DNA of 64,000 nucleotides from Chrysomallon squamiferum (Eukaryota; Mollusca; Gastropoda; Neomphalida; Peltospiridae): NCBI GenBank assembly GCA_012295275.1, contig CM022671.1, positions 17,042,956 to 17,106,955 of the forward strand, read 5' to 3'. Shown piece by piece: positions 1 to 10,789 of this stretch (position 1 is its first letter; each line of letters starts with the position of its first letter). The notes under the pieces were generated by a model. It saw only the letters and a program-made list of their open reading frames with translations, ran no database searches and was not told where the DNA came from. The position numbers and the translations under genes were made by a program.

Positions 1-1240
1 TATTAATGAAGTTTAATATAAATAAGTAGCTGAGACAGTGAACAGTACAGGTACTAGACCCTATATAATCTGGCTTCCAGAAAAACACCTTTAGAAGTAT
101 CTTATATTATTTCTATCTTGGTCCAGACTTCGGGGGGAAATCCAGAAATCAGTTTGCCATTCTGCTCAAAGCTTGCCAGATACACAGTGTGATAGGTGTA
201 AGTCTTTTGCAAATTACTGTGATGTTTCAAGTAAAATAATGTTCAGTAATCAACTTCATTTATATATATTTGTGATTTTCAGCAGGACATAGAGAGACAT
301 AACTTTAAAACCAGCTTGCATTTTCTGATAGTTTGAAATGACAATCTACGATACATTTTCATTGTCACTTGTATGATTCTGGAATGGGTTTGATTAATTT
401 GTTTGGCTAATAATATATATATATTTTTTAGTATATACCCTTTCAGGGGCTTAATTAATTATTTATTTACAGTTTTATTTATTTTTTTATTTTTTATATT
501 AGTTGTTTTGGAGGTTTTTTGTTGTTTTTTGTATTGATTGAATGGGCTAAAAGGGAAAAAAGTATTCAAAAATTTGTCCTTAGTAAAAGAAAAGAAGTTA
601 TTTCTTTTAATATGTGTTTTAGTATTTATCTGTGACAGATTAACACAGTTTGATATTAACACAGCTGGAAATATTCTGTGTTACTAACAGTTCAAATATT
701 TGTAATAAATACATATTTTTCTTGCTCATGCTTCTTGTTTGTGGTTTATTCTTTGTTTTTGGGTGTTATTTTCAATTCGTCATCTTTGACAAAAACTCCG
801 AAATGCTTTTGCTCTTCATGCTAAAATACATCGTCTTAATATGAAATAATCATTTTGTGGTTTTTCTTTGTAGATACATATTTTATTAGTATTTTATCAC
901 CTTTTGGAGTCAATTTAAGAGTTTGCCTTCACATGCTGACAGAAGGTGCATATATAAACTGTACAAACGTAAATCATAAAATGAAAGAGAGGCAGGTGGA
1001 TGATATGTTAAACAAAGATAGATAGTTAATTAAAAAAAAAAAAAAAAAATCATAGGTTCCACTTTGGAATTTAAATTCAATATAAAAATTTGGTATTTAA
1101 CTTACTCATTAAGAAGAAAAAAAAAAAAACATGACACCTCAATGTCATACTATTTATGTCAGCTTTATATTACCACGTTGGATAAACTTATCTAGAGGCT
1201 TATTTTATATCTAAATTATAATCTTTTAGAAGTGTAATAT
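1..1240. other. Left flank of the array, no gene recognised
   Basis: AT-rich DNA with poly-T and poly-A runs (about 1031-1049 and 1116-1128). Short open frames here are low complexity and lack support. Similarity to the repeated upstream module of the gene units becomes visible only from about 1240, which I take as the left edge of the tandem array. Confidence 0.5.
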
Positions 1241-1377
1241 CAGTTTAAAGTGCTTTTTAGATATATAATTTTTTTTTTATTCATAATGAAATGAACATTT
1301 TCACATTTTTAGCACTTGTTCTAAATGGTAAGGAAATATTGCATGAACAACTGTTAATAATAGACAATCTTATTTGA

Positions 1378-1379
<2 letters not shown>

Positions 1380-1434
<55 letters not shown>
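1380..1434. repeat. (TG)n microsatellite upstream of orphan exon 1
   Basis: Uninterrupted TG dinucleotides, about 27 copies, ending about 47 nt before the ATG at 1482. The same position relative to exon 1 is occupied by a TG/TA tract in the other units. Confidence 0.95.
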
Positions 1435-1435
<1 letters not shown>

Positions 1436-1481
1436 TCCAATTCTAGTTTCATTAGTGATAAGAATACTGGAATATTCTACA

Positions 1482-1514
1482 ATGAAATTTCTCTCTGTTG
1501 CCATTTTCTCAGTG
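1482..1514 (+). pseudogene. Orphan signal-peptide exon 1 of the prokineticin-like family
   Basis: The 33-nt exon encodes 11 residues starting MKFLSVAIF and is followed by the family's GTATGT donor at 1515. About 540 nt of family intron sequence follow, including the stretch with GGGGTGGTGC seen in every copy. Near 2030-2055, in a T-rich tract, the intron switches to sequence that elsewhere lies downstream of genes (compare 41.1 kb and 44.45 kb). Exon 2 is therefore deleted. The exon is intact but has no partner before the next exon 1 at 4602. Splicing over to exon 2 at 5553 is conceivable but would skip a complete gene start. Confidence 0.75.
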
Positions 1515-2640
1515 GTATGTACCTAGTAGTTATACTGAAATTACTATTAAACGTAAAGTTTGTTTACTCTATTTCTAATATTGATTATTTTTAAGTTAAA
1601 CTGATTTTTGTTGGTTATATATATATATATATTTCATTTTTTGTACATTTATTTATTTTTTTATTTTTTTTCTAATTGTTTCTATTAATGTTCATTAGTA
1701 AATACTAAACATGTAAGAATTTATCTACCAGTGGAGTACATTGTTTGATAAATCTGCTGTGAAATACCTATATGTTTTACATGCTGTTTATGGGGTGGTG
1801 CTTTTATAACATCTCTAAGTGCTGACAAGAATAAACTAGGAAACATTTGATAGATATGATATAGTGGAATTGTTTACAATCTACCCATGTTTTTTAAACG
1901 AAGCTTCTTTTAATAATACATTTTAAAAATTCTATGAAATATAATTATTATATTTTGTACAGCTCTTTACATTGTGGTTTTATAAACATTTGAAATATTT
2001 TATATTATTTAACTATTTAATTTTACTTTTTCTTTCTTTCTTTTTTTTAAATACTATGAACTTGTTTCTCCTGAATAACAGCATTTAACATTGCACTCTG
2101 TGATGGACTTGGCAGGAGAAGTGAATGATCAGAAAATATTCTGTGATGAAATCATTGTTTCTGAACATCCAGATCATCACTTGTTTTGTTACTAGCATAT
2201 GGTGAGAGAACAGAAATAGTGACAGTTAACAGATATCCGTTATTCTGTCATTATATCTGTTTTTAAAAAAACCTTTAAACATATTCAAATATTTTCCAAA
2301 AATTCTTCTCCTTCCTTAATAAGTTGTTCATTTTTCCTTCATAGATTTGTTTTTTTAAATGTTACTCACTGTAATAGTGAACCCAAAACAAATGGCTTAC
2401 TACAGGTGCAGGAATTTTATAAGGTAAAAAAACACAACAACAACAACAACAACAACCAAAACGTATTAGAGTTTTCCAAGAATACTCTAGAAAGTTGATC
2501 AAGATAGGAATCATTGATTTGACTCATTTTTCTCTGATGTACAAAGTAACTGTCATTTTCTGTACGCCAATAATTATGTATTACGATATCGGAATCTAAA
2601 TGTCGTTAACAATGGATTGTCTCCCTGTAATGGAAAAACG
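1515..2640. repeat. Truncated intron fused to downstream unit module
   Basis: 1515 to about 2040 is family intron 1. From about 2050 the sequence matches the module at 41.1, 44.45 and 47.8 kb, including a short (ACA)n tract near 2435-2455 and the ACGATATCGG segment that precedes Tigger insertions elsewhere. The Tigger body itself is missing here. No coding sequence is seen. Confidence 0.6.
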
Positions 2641-2749
2641 ACTTGTCTATTATTATTAACGATTAGGCGTCATCATTCTTCTAGTTTTTTTATTACTTCT
2701 TCACTCAAATTAATATTGTTTGCTTGTAAATATTCGTAAGGAAAAAGGT

Positions 2750-2836
2750 TTTAAATAATTGTTCATTGTATTTATATGATTGTACATTGTATTTAAATAA
2801 TTGTCCGTTGTATTTAAATAATTGTGCGTTGTATTT
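2750..2836. repeat. 21-bp minisatellite, about 4.1 copies
   Basis: Repeat unit consists of TTTAAATAATTG plus NNCNTTGTA, about 21 nt. The length is 87 nt = 4x21+3. The same minisatellite sits at the same place in five other units with different copy numbers. Confidence 0.85.
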
Positions 2837-3150
2837 AGTGCCGTAGCTGATAGGTGAACAGGGGAGCGAACACATTTTTCAAAACTTGCACTGATTCAAC
2901 AATATTTTATAACTCGATAGAAGTCGAATCTCTGGGACCCCCCACACACACACACACATATATTCACACACCCACACACACATATATTCACACATCTATA
3001 AACCAAACCATACACACATATATACATAGAGATATAACCAGGCACAAAAAACCAGGCACATACACAGGAACATACACAGGCACAAACACAGCGACACACA
3101 CACAGAGACACACATATACACACGCATACAGACACACATACACACATACG
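2837..3150. repeat. Conserved unit segment with an (AC)n-rich tract
   Basis: GTGCCGTAGCTGATAGG starts a roughly 100-nt conserved segment found after each minisatellite. It ends with AAGTCGAATCTC and is followed by a degenerate CACACA/CATATA tract (about 2941-3150). Open frames across it are microsatellite artefacts. Confidence 0.6.
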
Positions 3151-3299
3151 CATCATATATCTGTGTCTGTTTCTGTTTTACGGTTCTATATGTTATTTTT
3201 TCATAGCATTCGGAAACATCGAATTTCGTCGCATTTTTTTAATTTTTTTTTATTCTTGTATACAAAAATAATAGTTGGTTATACTCATGAAAATAAATA

Positions 3300-4098
3300 C
3301 AATGGCACTTCGAGTTACGGTTGAGTTCTTGCTTTGAGTTGCGAACCAAAATCCGAGTTACGAGAGACCTTCAGATATGCCGCCGCTAGTTGGCGCAACG
3401 AACAGCATAACATCCGCCGCATCTCACTCGTTTACATCACGTGGTTACCTCGCCAAGGAAGCATCTCTGTTGTGTTGTGCTCGCGTTTTGTACAGTATTT
3501 TGCCAGATTTATTTGTTCTGACCATGGATCCTAAGAAAGTGAGTGCAAAGGACAGAGCTGACTCATTTGCCTCTACTTGGAAGCAGCTCTGTTGTGTTGT
3601 GCTCCCGTTTTGTGCAGTATTTTGTCAAATTTCCATGGATCCTAAGAAAGTGTGTGTAAAGGACACTGCTGAGAAGAAGAAGCGGATAATGTTCATTGGA
3701 TTAAAGCTTGAATTCACAGAAAAACATGAGCGAGGTTTGCATGTAGTTAACATGGCTAGGCAGTACGAGCGAAGTACTTTTACGATATGTATCATACTGA
3801 AGCGAAAGGAGTGGATAAAGGCTGTAATTCCAGCCAAAGGCGTTAAAATACTTTCTAAGCTGTGGACCTCTGTCCATGAAAAGATGGATAAACCCTAACC
3901 CTGTACACTTTATAAAACCAATTTATTTCTATACATCTAAAAAAAAAAAAAAAAAAATTATACAATATTTGACATTCATAAATACATTTCTATAAATACA
4001 ATTAATTTCATTTGAGAAAATTGTTTTGATATACGAGCAAATGTTAGTAACGAGCTCGGTCACAGAACGAATTAAACCCGTAAGTCAAGGTACCATTG
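3300..4098 (+). mobile_element. Tigger/pogo-like DNA transposon, non-autonomous, with TA target duplication
   Basis: The 799-bp element is bounded by TA at 3298-3299 and TA at 4099-4100, with inverted ends (CAATGGCACTTCGAGTTAC at the left; the reverse complement of the right end begins CAATGGTACCTTGACTTAC). A remnant of a pogo-type transposase lies at 3635-3898 (87 codons). It covers only the N-terminal helix-turn-helix part: KKK basic start, a KLEF.EKHERG helix, a MARQYERS turn and TICIILKRKEWI. It then stops, so the DDE catalytic domain is absent. The leader is tandemly duplicated inside the element (about 3460-3556 and 3582-3670 share the CTCTGTTGTGTTGTGCTC and ATGGATCCTAAGAAAGTG blocks). 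The homologous empty site is visible at 13.54, 19.05 and 28.66 kb (GAATACTTTGTGCTTTCTC type). Confidence 0.8.
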
Positions 4099-4458
4099 TA
4101 CTTTCTGCTTTCTCAGAAGAAGAAAAAATGCTATAATTCATGAATGTAAGAGCAACTGGTTACTTTGAATGTTTCTTTGTTTCTTTAACCTTAATCCATT
4201 TTTTTGTTTTGTTTTGTTCAATAATTCAATAAGAACATAACTACGGACTTACTTTGATAGAATACTACTGAATACATAAAGCTCAGATTCGACAAGATTC
4301 AGTATAAATATAAAATATAAACTTTGAAATGTTATGGCAGCATAAAATACTTTTTTGATATTTATTTTATTATCCATAATGACATAAAATTTTGTTCTAA
4401 ATGGTTAGGAAATATTGCATAAACAGCTGGTAAAAATATACATAATCTTATCAGATCG

Positions 4459-4553
4459 TATGTGTGTATGTTTATGTGTATGTATGTGTGTGTGTTTGTG
4501 TGTGTGCGTGTGTGTGTGTGTATATATCTATATATATCTATATATATCTATAT
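4459..4553. repeat. Imperfect (TG)n then (TATATC)n tract upstream of exon 1
   Basis: TG-rich tract with TATG interruptions passing into TATATATC repeats, ending about 48 nt before the ATG at 4602. Confidence 0.9.
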
Positions 4554-4601
4554 GAGCCAGTTCTGGTTTTATCAGTGATAGGAATACTGGAATATTCTAT
4601 A

Positions 4602-5801
4602 ATGAAATTTCTCTATGTCGCCATTTTCACTGTGGTATGTACCAAATAGTTATATAGAAATTACTATTAAACGTAAAGTTTATTTACTCTATTTCGATTA
4701 TTATTAACTTAAACTCATTTTTGTTCGTAATAATAATAATAATAATAATAATGATAATAATAATAATAATAATTTTTGCCATTGTTTTAATATCAATGAT
4801 AGGTAATCTTTCCATTTAAATTTTTGTACATTTATTTGCTTTTTTGTTTTAATTTGTTTGTAATTGTTTCTATTTCATTCATTAGTAAATACTAAACATG
4901 CAAGAATATGATTCAAAGAAAATATTTAACACATTTCATTTATCTACCACTGGAGTACGTTGTTTGATAAATCTGCCATGAAACACCTACACGTTTTACA
5001 TGCTGTTTATGGGGTGGTGCTTTTAAAACATCTCTAAGTGCTGACAAGAGTAAACTAGGAAACACTTGGTAGACATGATGTAGTGGAATTGTTTACAGTC
5101 CAATTGTAAACGAACCTTCGTTTTGAATTAAATTGTTAAAATTCTTTAAAATATAATTATTACATTGTGGTTTTATTATTTTTATAAATTTTTAATATTA
5201 TCTGAGTCTTTAGTTTTACATACTTCTTTCTGATACCTAATAACTGATCTGATTTTCATGCTGGACGTTGCTAAATATTCATTCATTCATTCTGATACAA
5301 GTAAACCATAAATATGCTGCAAATATACACCAATATTATGTTGTGTCTAAAATATATCGTGCTGTGTACTTACAGAATCAGGATTCCTTTAGTAATAACA
5401 TTATGTAAAAAAAAAAAAAAACGATAGGTTTAGCACCAACTAATATTTAGTGTAATCTACTGGTTTAGCATCTAATAATTTTTGATACAAACGATCTAAT
5501 TATATTCATTGTGTCTATGTGTCGAAACTAATACTCTTTCATTCATTTGAAGGTGATTACTCTAGACATCACAGTAAAAAGATCACATGAAAGAGTCGAA
5601 AGTGTTGGAGATTTCTGTGAATACGATTCTGACTGTGGTGAAGATTTCTGCTGTAAAAAGAATGGGAATGCTGGCACAGCTGGAAGGTGTCAGCTATATC
5701 GCATGGAGAATGAACAGTGCAACAAACAGAACCTCTGCCCATGCAAGCCTGGATTACAATGTAATGACAAAAGTTTCAAATGTAAGCGCCCATTGAGATG
5801 A
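4602..5801 (+). CDS. Secreted ten-cysteine prokineticin-like protein (copy 1 of the array)
   Basis: Exon 1 is 4602-4634 (11 residues, MKFLYVAIF start, donor GTATGT); intron 918 nt; exon 2 is 5553-5801, after an ATTTGAAG acceptor, phase 0. The product is 93 residues. The hydrophobic signal spans exon 1 and the first codons of exon 2 (VITLDITV), followed by KR. The ten cysteines are spaced C-5-C-4-CC-11-C-9-C-5-C-1-C-5-C-6-C, with LCPCKPGLQC as the core motif. This is the pattern of prokineticin, astakine and other colipase-fold ligands. The C9-C10 loop (6) is the shortest in the array, and the C-terminus is basic (KRPLR). The signal AATACA (5868-5873) stands where other copies have AATAAA. The vertebrate AVIT N-terminus next to C1 is absent. 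The intron contains an ATAAT microsatellite (about 4731-4771). Function is unknown: an extracellular ligand, defence or venom peptide is possible. Confidence 0.78.
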
Positions 5802-5867
5802 TGAACCTCTCAGTAGAGATGATCAGAAAATATCAGTTTCTTGTTCAAATAATATAATTTGAATGAC

Positions 5868-5873
5868 AATACA
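5868..5873 (+). promoter_or_regulatory. Variant polyadenylation signal AATACA
   Basis: Lies 67 nt after the stop of the gene ending at 5801, aligned with the AATAAA of the sister genes. Confidence 0.4.
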
Positions 5874-6927
5874 TTTTTGCAATGTTTATAATATTGTTTG
5901 TTTTTAGTGCTAAAGTATGAATACCTATTTTAATTTCAGTGAAATAATTTGGTGCATATTAATTAAAATATTTAGTCATTATTACAATATTTACATATTT
6001 ATATTTCCTTCAACCCATACATTACACAAATAGATTCATAATTACACTTATAAACCCATTTCTGTCTGTTTACATTTATCAACTTGTCTTCATTTTAAAA
6101 GAGCTTCTTGTCTTTCAAAAATTCCTCATCCCACATATACACAAATATTATTATCATTCTTTATTATTTTATCATTTAACAGACTTAATAATAGTGATCA
6201 GTCCATTATGAATCTTTATTATAATCTATAATAACATTCTAGTTTACTGTTTAAATTCATTTATTATTTACTAATACAATAATTCAGAATCTTTTCTTCC
6301 AACACTCACATTACACACATTGATGCACATAAAAATAGACTGAAGTGGTTGTGGCCTAATTGTTTAAACGTGTTCTGATTATCAGCAGACGGCAATGTTT
6401 TGTGTAGTTTGTGAGTGAAATTCACTAGGAAACTTTGGAAATACGGGGTTGCTGATGTATGGCTGAGAAACAGTCAATTTTTAGCTATATGGTTATGTTA
6501 ATTGTTTAATCTTACCGTAAACATGCGAATAGGAAGCATTGTTTTATTTGGTAGGTAAAAAGAAACAACTTCGGTTAACAAAATGTTGTCTATGGTTATG
6601 CACGCTTTATTTTTATTTGGTAGGTAAAAAAACAAAAAAAACTTCGGTTAACAAAATCTTGTCTATGGTTATGCACACTTTATTATTAGATATATGTATA
6701 AGATATAAATACTAATGTATTTATTTTATAATTTATTATCTCTTAACTCGAACAAACCTAACCCAAATGTTTTCTCTGCTAAGTTTACAGTACAGGTGAA
6801 ATATCACAGCGCTTTCATTTTCATTGATAAGTGTTTCATAGCAACTTGTCCATTGGCTGGCTAAAATGGTTTGTTTGGTCATGTGATATCATTGTTCATT
6901 CTAAGTGTGACAGCCGAAATGGAAACG

Positions 6928-6930
<3 letters not shown>

Positions 6931-6988
<58 letters not shown>
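6931..6988. repeat. (TA)n microsatellite
   Basis: About 29 uninterrupted TA/AT dinucleotides. A shorter tract sits at the same place in the other units (CGGAATATAT...). Confidence 0.95.
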
Positions 6989-6994
<6 letters not shown>

Positions 6995-7540
6995 AAAAAA
7001 ATTTATTAAAAAAAATAATGAAGAAAATAAAAATGAAAATAAAAAATTAAATGAAATTAAAAATAATTAAATTAGAAATGATAACAGCAGACTGCAGATA
7101 AGTACATTTTATAATTAATTTTTTTATTTTGTTCACATCTTTCGTTTTAATTTGTTGGAAGCTGTCTGCTAATACATTACTACATACTTTGCTACAGAGA
7201 GGTTATTAATTTATCCTACGTTTTAAAAAATAATAATAAAATATTTTGATTTTTTTGTTAATGTACTTTCTTAATACGAGTGGCAGATGGGCGGTAACTT
7301 TGTATTTTTCTTGTTCTTCTGATCTTGGTTTTAATTACATTCGTAAGTCTGGAAAATAGATGAAATCATTTTAATTATATTGAAAGATCCAACCACTTTC
7401 CTAATGTATTTTTCAATTCACTTAATAAATATCTATTCACCATTTTGGAACATAAATTTTTTTCAACTTTCTTTTCATTTAGAATTAATCAGTATCATTG
7501 ACGTTATCAGCTTTAAAGTATGATATTTCATAACAATTAA

Positions 7541-7600
<60 letters not shown>

Positions 7601-7618
7601 TAGTAATAATAATAATAA
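7541..7618. repeat. (AAT)n microsatellite
   Basis: AAT trinucleotides with GATAGT interruptions. Matches tracts at 16.83, 22.35, 26.06, 33.80, 39.38, 42.76, 46.11 and 55.42 kb in the other units. Confidence 0.9.
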
Positions 7619-8941
7619 AAGCATCAATCAGAATAGTATCTATTAAACGAAGTAGAATGCAATTTATAAATAAATCAAAAGTATAAAATTTAAAACGTCC
7701 TCAACAACCAAAGAAATATTAAAACAATAAAAGTTTATAGGAACTGATGAGAGGTACCAGGCCATTTATTCAATCCCAAATGTACAAAGTTAAAACTCTC
7801 TGTCTGTTTCTAGAGTGATGCAAACTTCCAAACGATTACATCAGTGCTGCAGAGGAAATAACTCACATGTAATTCAGAAAATCCTGTTAAAAATGTTGCT
7901 GGATAGATTTAAAGCCAAGCAGCGTGGCGAGCTGCACTTGTCAAATTTAAAAAAATGTGTGAACCGATCTACCGACTCGACAACTTCAACTGAAAGGTTT
8001 GTCACTGTGGGTAATTGTAGTCAATGTTTCTCATAAAAAAAACCCGCAAACCTAATTACTTGCAAATTGAAAATTTACTAATTGAAAAAAAGTATCAAAA
8101 ATTTAAAAATGATTGTGAACAAAAAAAAAAAAAATTGGATTTTTTTTTTTGAAAACTGGAACAAATTGCTTGAAAGCGGTCGGAGTCTTAGGCATAGATT
8201 CACAGAAGTTACAATAACCATTTAATGATTTAAAATTAAAATTTAATTGTGTACATCATTCCTTATCTGTGTGTGTCTTTATTATACACACAGATATTTT
8301 ATATATACGTCTGTGTTTTTAATGTGTTCGTACCTTGCGAGTGATTTAAATATATTTCCGATCAACTGTAGACTTGACAAGCTACTATTAGAGACGTTTT
8401 CTAAATAGAGAGCAGTTTAGCGGTCTGTTAAGCTTAACCAGGTTTAACGAAGGATTCCAGAAAAAATTCTTATTTAATAATTTAAAAAAAAAAAATATAT
8501 ATATATAATAAAAGAAATAAGAAAAATCTTGTTTAGAATCTGGCAGGCTTCGTAGTAAATCGATCCTCTACCGGCTACTTTTTAAATTTTGTGGCGTACA
8601 CCTCTCTGTCCATTTCAGAACGAATTACAACTGAAATCTGAGAAACGTTCTGTATATTACTAGAAGCATTCATCACAGACATTTTGCTTTTCACCTGTTT
8701 TGTTACTAGCATATGGTGAGAGAACAGAATTAGTGACACTTAACAGATATCCGTTATTCTGTCATTATATCTGTGCAAAAGATCCCTTTAAACATAGTTT
8801 AAATATTTTCTACAAATTCATCTCTTTCTTTAATAAACATTTCAGTTTTCCTTTATAGGTTTTTTTTTTTAACTGTTACTCACTGCAAAAGTGAACCCAA
8901 AACAAATGGCTTACTATAGGTCTAGGAAATTTATGAGGCCA

Positions 8942-8975
<34 letters not shown>

Positions 8976-9163
8976 AAACAAAACCAATTAGACATTTCCA
9001 AGAATACTCTAGAAAGATGATCAAGATAGAAATCTTTCTTTTGACTTATTTTTCTCTGATGTACAAAGTAATTGTCATTTTCTGTACGTCAGTCATTATT
9101 TATTACGATATCGGAATCTAAATGTTGTTAACAATGTATTGTCTCCCTATAATAGAAAGCCGA

Positions 9164-9829
9164 CGGTCCATTTTTTGCTTTATGTTGCGAGCCAAAATCC
9201 CAGTTGCGAGCGAGATTCAGATACGCCGCCGCTAGTTGGCGCAACGAACAATACAACAACGTCACCGCTCACTCGTTTACATCACGATGTTACCTCGCCG
9301 TTGAAGCATCTGTGTTGTTTTGTGCTCGCGTTTTGTGCAGTATTTTGCCAAATATATTCTTTCTGACCATGGATCCTAAGAAACTGAATAGAAAGTAAAG
9401 TGCTGAGAAGAAGAAGCGTCCATTGAATTAAAGCATGCTATCATAGAAAAACATGAGCGTGGTGTACATGTAGTGGACTTGGCTAGGCCGTATGAGCGTA
9501 GTACTTCTACGATATGCACCATATTGAGGCAGAAGGAGTCGATAAAGGCTATAACTCCAGCCAAAGGCATTAAATTAATTTGTCTGATCTCGAAGATAAA
9601 TACACTTTACAAAACCAATTTATTTGTTTACATTCTCTTTTATGTTGTTTTTTATACAATATTTGTCATTAATAAACACATTTTTCGTATTTAAAAACAC
9701 GTTACAAAAAAAGGGCTGTAACGGATAAATGGTATTTCAATTAATTTCAGTGGAAAACTGATGTCATATACGAGCAAACTGAGTTATGAGCTCGGTCACG
9801 AATTAAACTCGTAAGTCAAGCTACCGCTG
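9164..9829 (+). mobile_element. Tigger-like remnant, left-truncated
   Basis: Starts inside the element leader (GGTCCATTTTTTGC) and ends with the conserved right end GTAAGTCAAGCTACCGCTG followed by TA. The helix-turn-helix remnant begins at ATGGATCCTAAGAAA (about 9369) but has an early stop and a frameshift relative to the other copies. There is no catalytic domain. It is nearly identical in structure to 48389-49051. Confidence 0.7.
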
Positions 9830-9962
9830 TATATTATTATTAATGAATGGGCGTGATCATCATTCTTCTTCTTTCTTTCTTTTTGAGTATTTAAAACAAT
9901 ATTTATTACTTCTATACTGAAATTAATATTGTTTGTTTGTAAATATTCCTAAGGAAAAAGGT

Positions 9963-10028
9963 TTTAAATAATTATATTTTGTATTTAAATAATTGTACAT
10001 TGTATTTAAATAATTGTACATTTTATTT
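9963..10028. repeat. 21-bp minisatellite, about 3.1 copies
   Basis: 66 nt = 3x21+3 of the TTTAAATAATTGTACATTGTA-type unit. Confidence 0.8.
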
Positions 10029-10355
10029 AGTGCCGTAGCTGACAGGCGAACAGGGGAGCGAACGCCCCCGGTGAATCATTTTTCAAAATTGCCACTGATT
10101 CAACAATATTTTATAACTCTTTAGTTCATTTGTGCGATAGAAGTCGAATCTCCGGAACACACACATATACACCATTCCCTATATATTCACACACATATAA
10201 ACCCACACATACATATATACATGCACATATAACCACACAGACGTACAACATATACATATGTACATAAACACATACGCATGCGCGCACACGAACACACACA
10301 GAGACACACACATTCGCACGCATACATACACGCAAACACACATACGCATCACGTG
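10029..10355. repeat. Conserved unit segment with (AC)n-rich tract
   Basis: GTGCCGTAGCTGACAGG segment followed by degenerate ACACACA/CATATA repeats (about 10157-10350). Open frames across it are repeat artefacts. Confidence 0.6.
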
Positions 10356-10583
10356 AATGATTATATCTTGGTGTCTGTCTCTGTTTTATAGTTGTATGTC
10401 ATTTTTTGTTCATGCCATTCGGAAACATTCAAAGAAAAAAATGTTTCCTTTGAAAACTTGAACTTGAAAAAAATTAACGCGCTAATCAGAACAAGCTGTT
10501 GTGAAGCACGACTACGATGGGAACACTTTCTAGTAATCGGGGAGAATCAAGATGACCGATCAGTGAATAAGGCAAACTTGTTA

Positions 10584-10585
<2 letters not shown>

Positions 10586-10668
<83 letters not shown>
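10586..10668. repeat. (CT)n microsatellite
   Basis: About 41 uninterrupted TC/CT dinucleotides. The same tract occurs at 35928, 49804, 57305 and 59168 with different lengths. Confidence 0.97.
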
Positions 10669-10670
<2 letters not shown>

Positions 10671-10789
10671 AATTTCGTAGAACTTTTTATTTTTGCATTT
10701 TTCTTGTACAAGACAGATAGAAAAGTAACTTTAATTATTACTAAATTCATATCACCTCTTTTGATGTTTTTCTCAATTTTTTCAACTCC

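Larger units (their letters stand above)
5802..9163. repeat. Inter-gene unit sequence, full-length module type
   Basis: 3' flank to about 6900, then a (TA)n tract (6931-6988), an A-rich stretch, an (AAT)n tract (about 7541-7600), and a conserved module from about 7240 to 9130. The module recurs at 22.1-22.9, 39.1-41.6, 42.5-44.9 and 45.85-48.3 kb. It includes a conserved stretch near 7815-8030 and one near 8164-8470; both have open frames that are broken in sister copies, so I do not call genes. (CAA)n lies near 8944-8975. Confidence 0.65.

Noticed and set aside
272-340. Possible terminal exon after TTTGTGATTTTCAG
   Set aside because: Only 17 codons to a stop and no similarity elsewhere; too little to support.
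2854-3324. Thr/His-rich frame over an AC tract
   Set aside because: Microsatellite artefact; sister units have different frames here.
7815-8036. 73-codon frame in the conserved spacer module
   Set aside because: Stops or frame changes in the homologous segments at 22.6, 39.7 and 43.0 kb.
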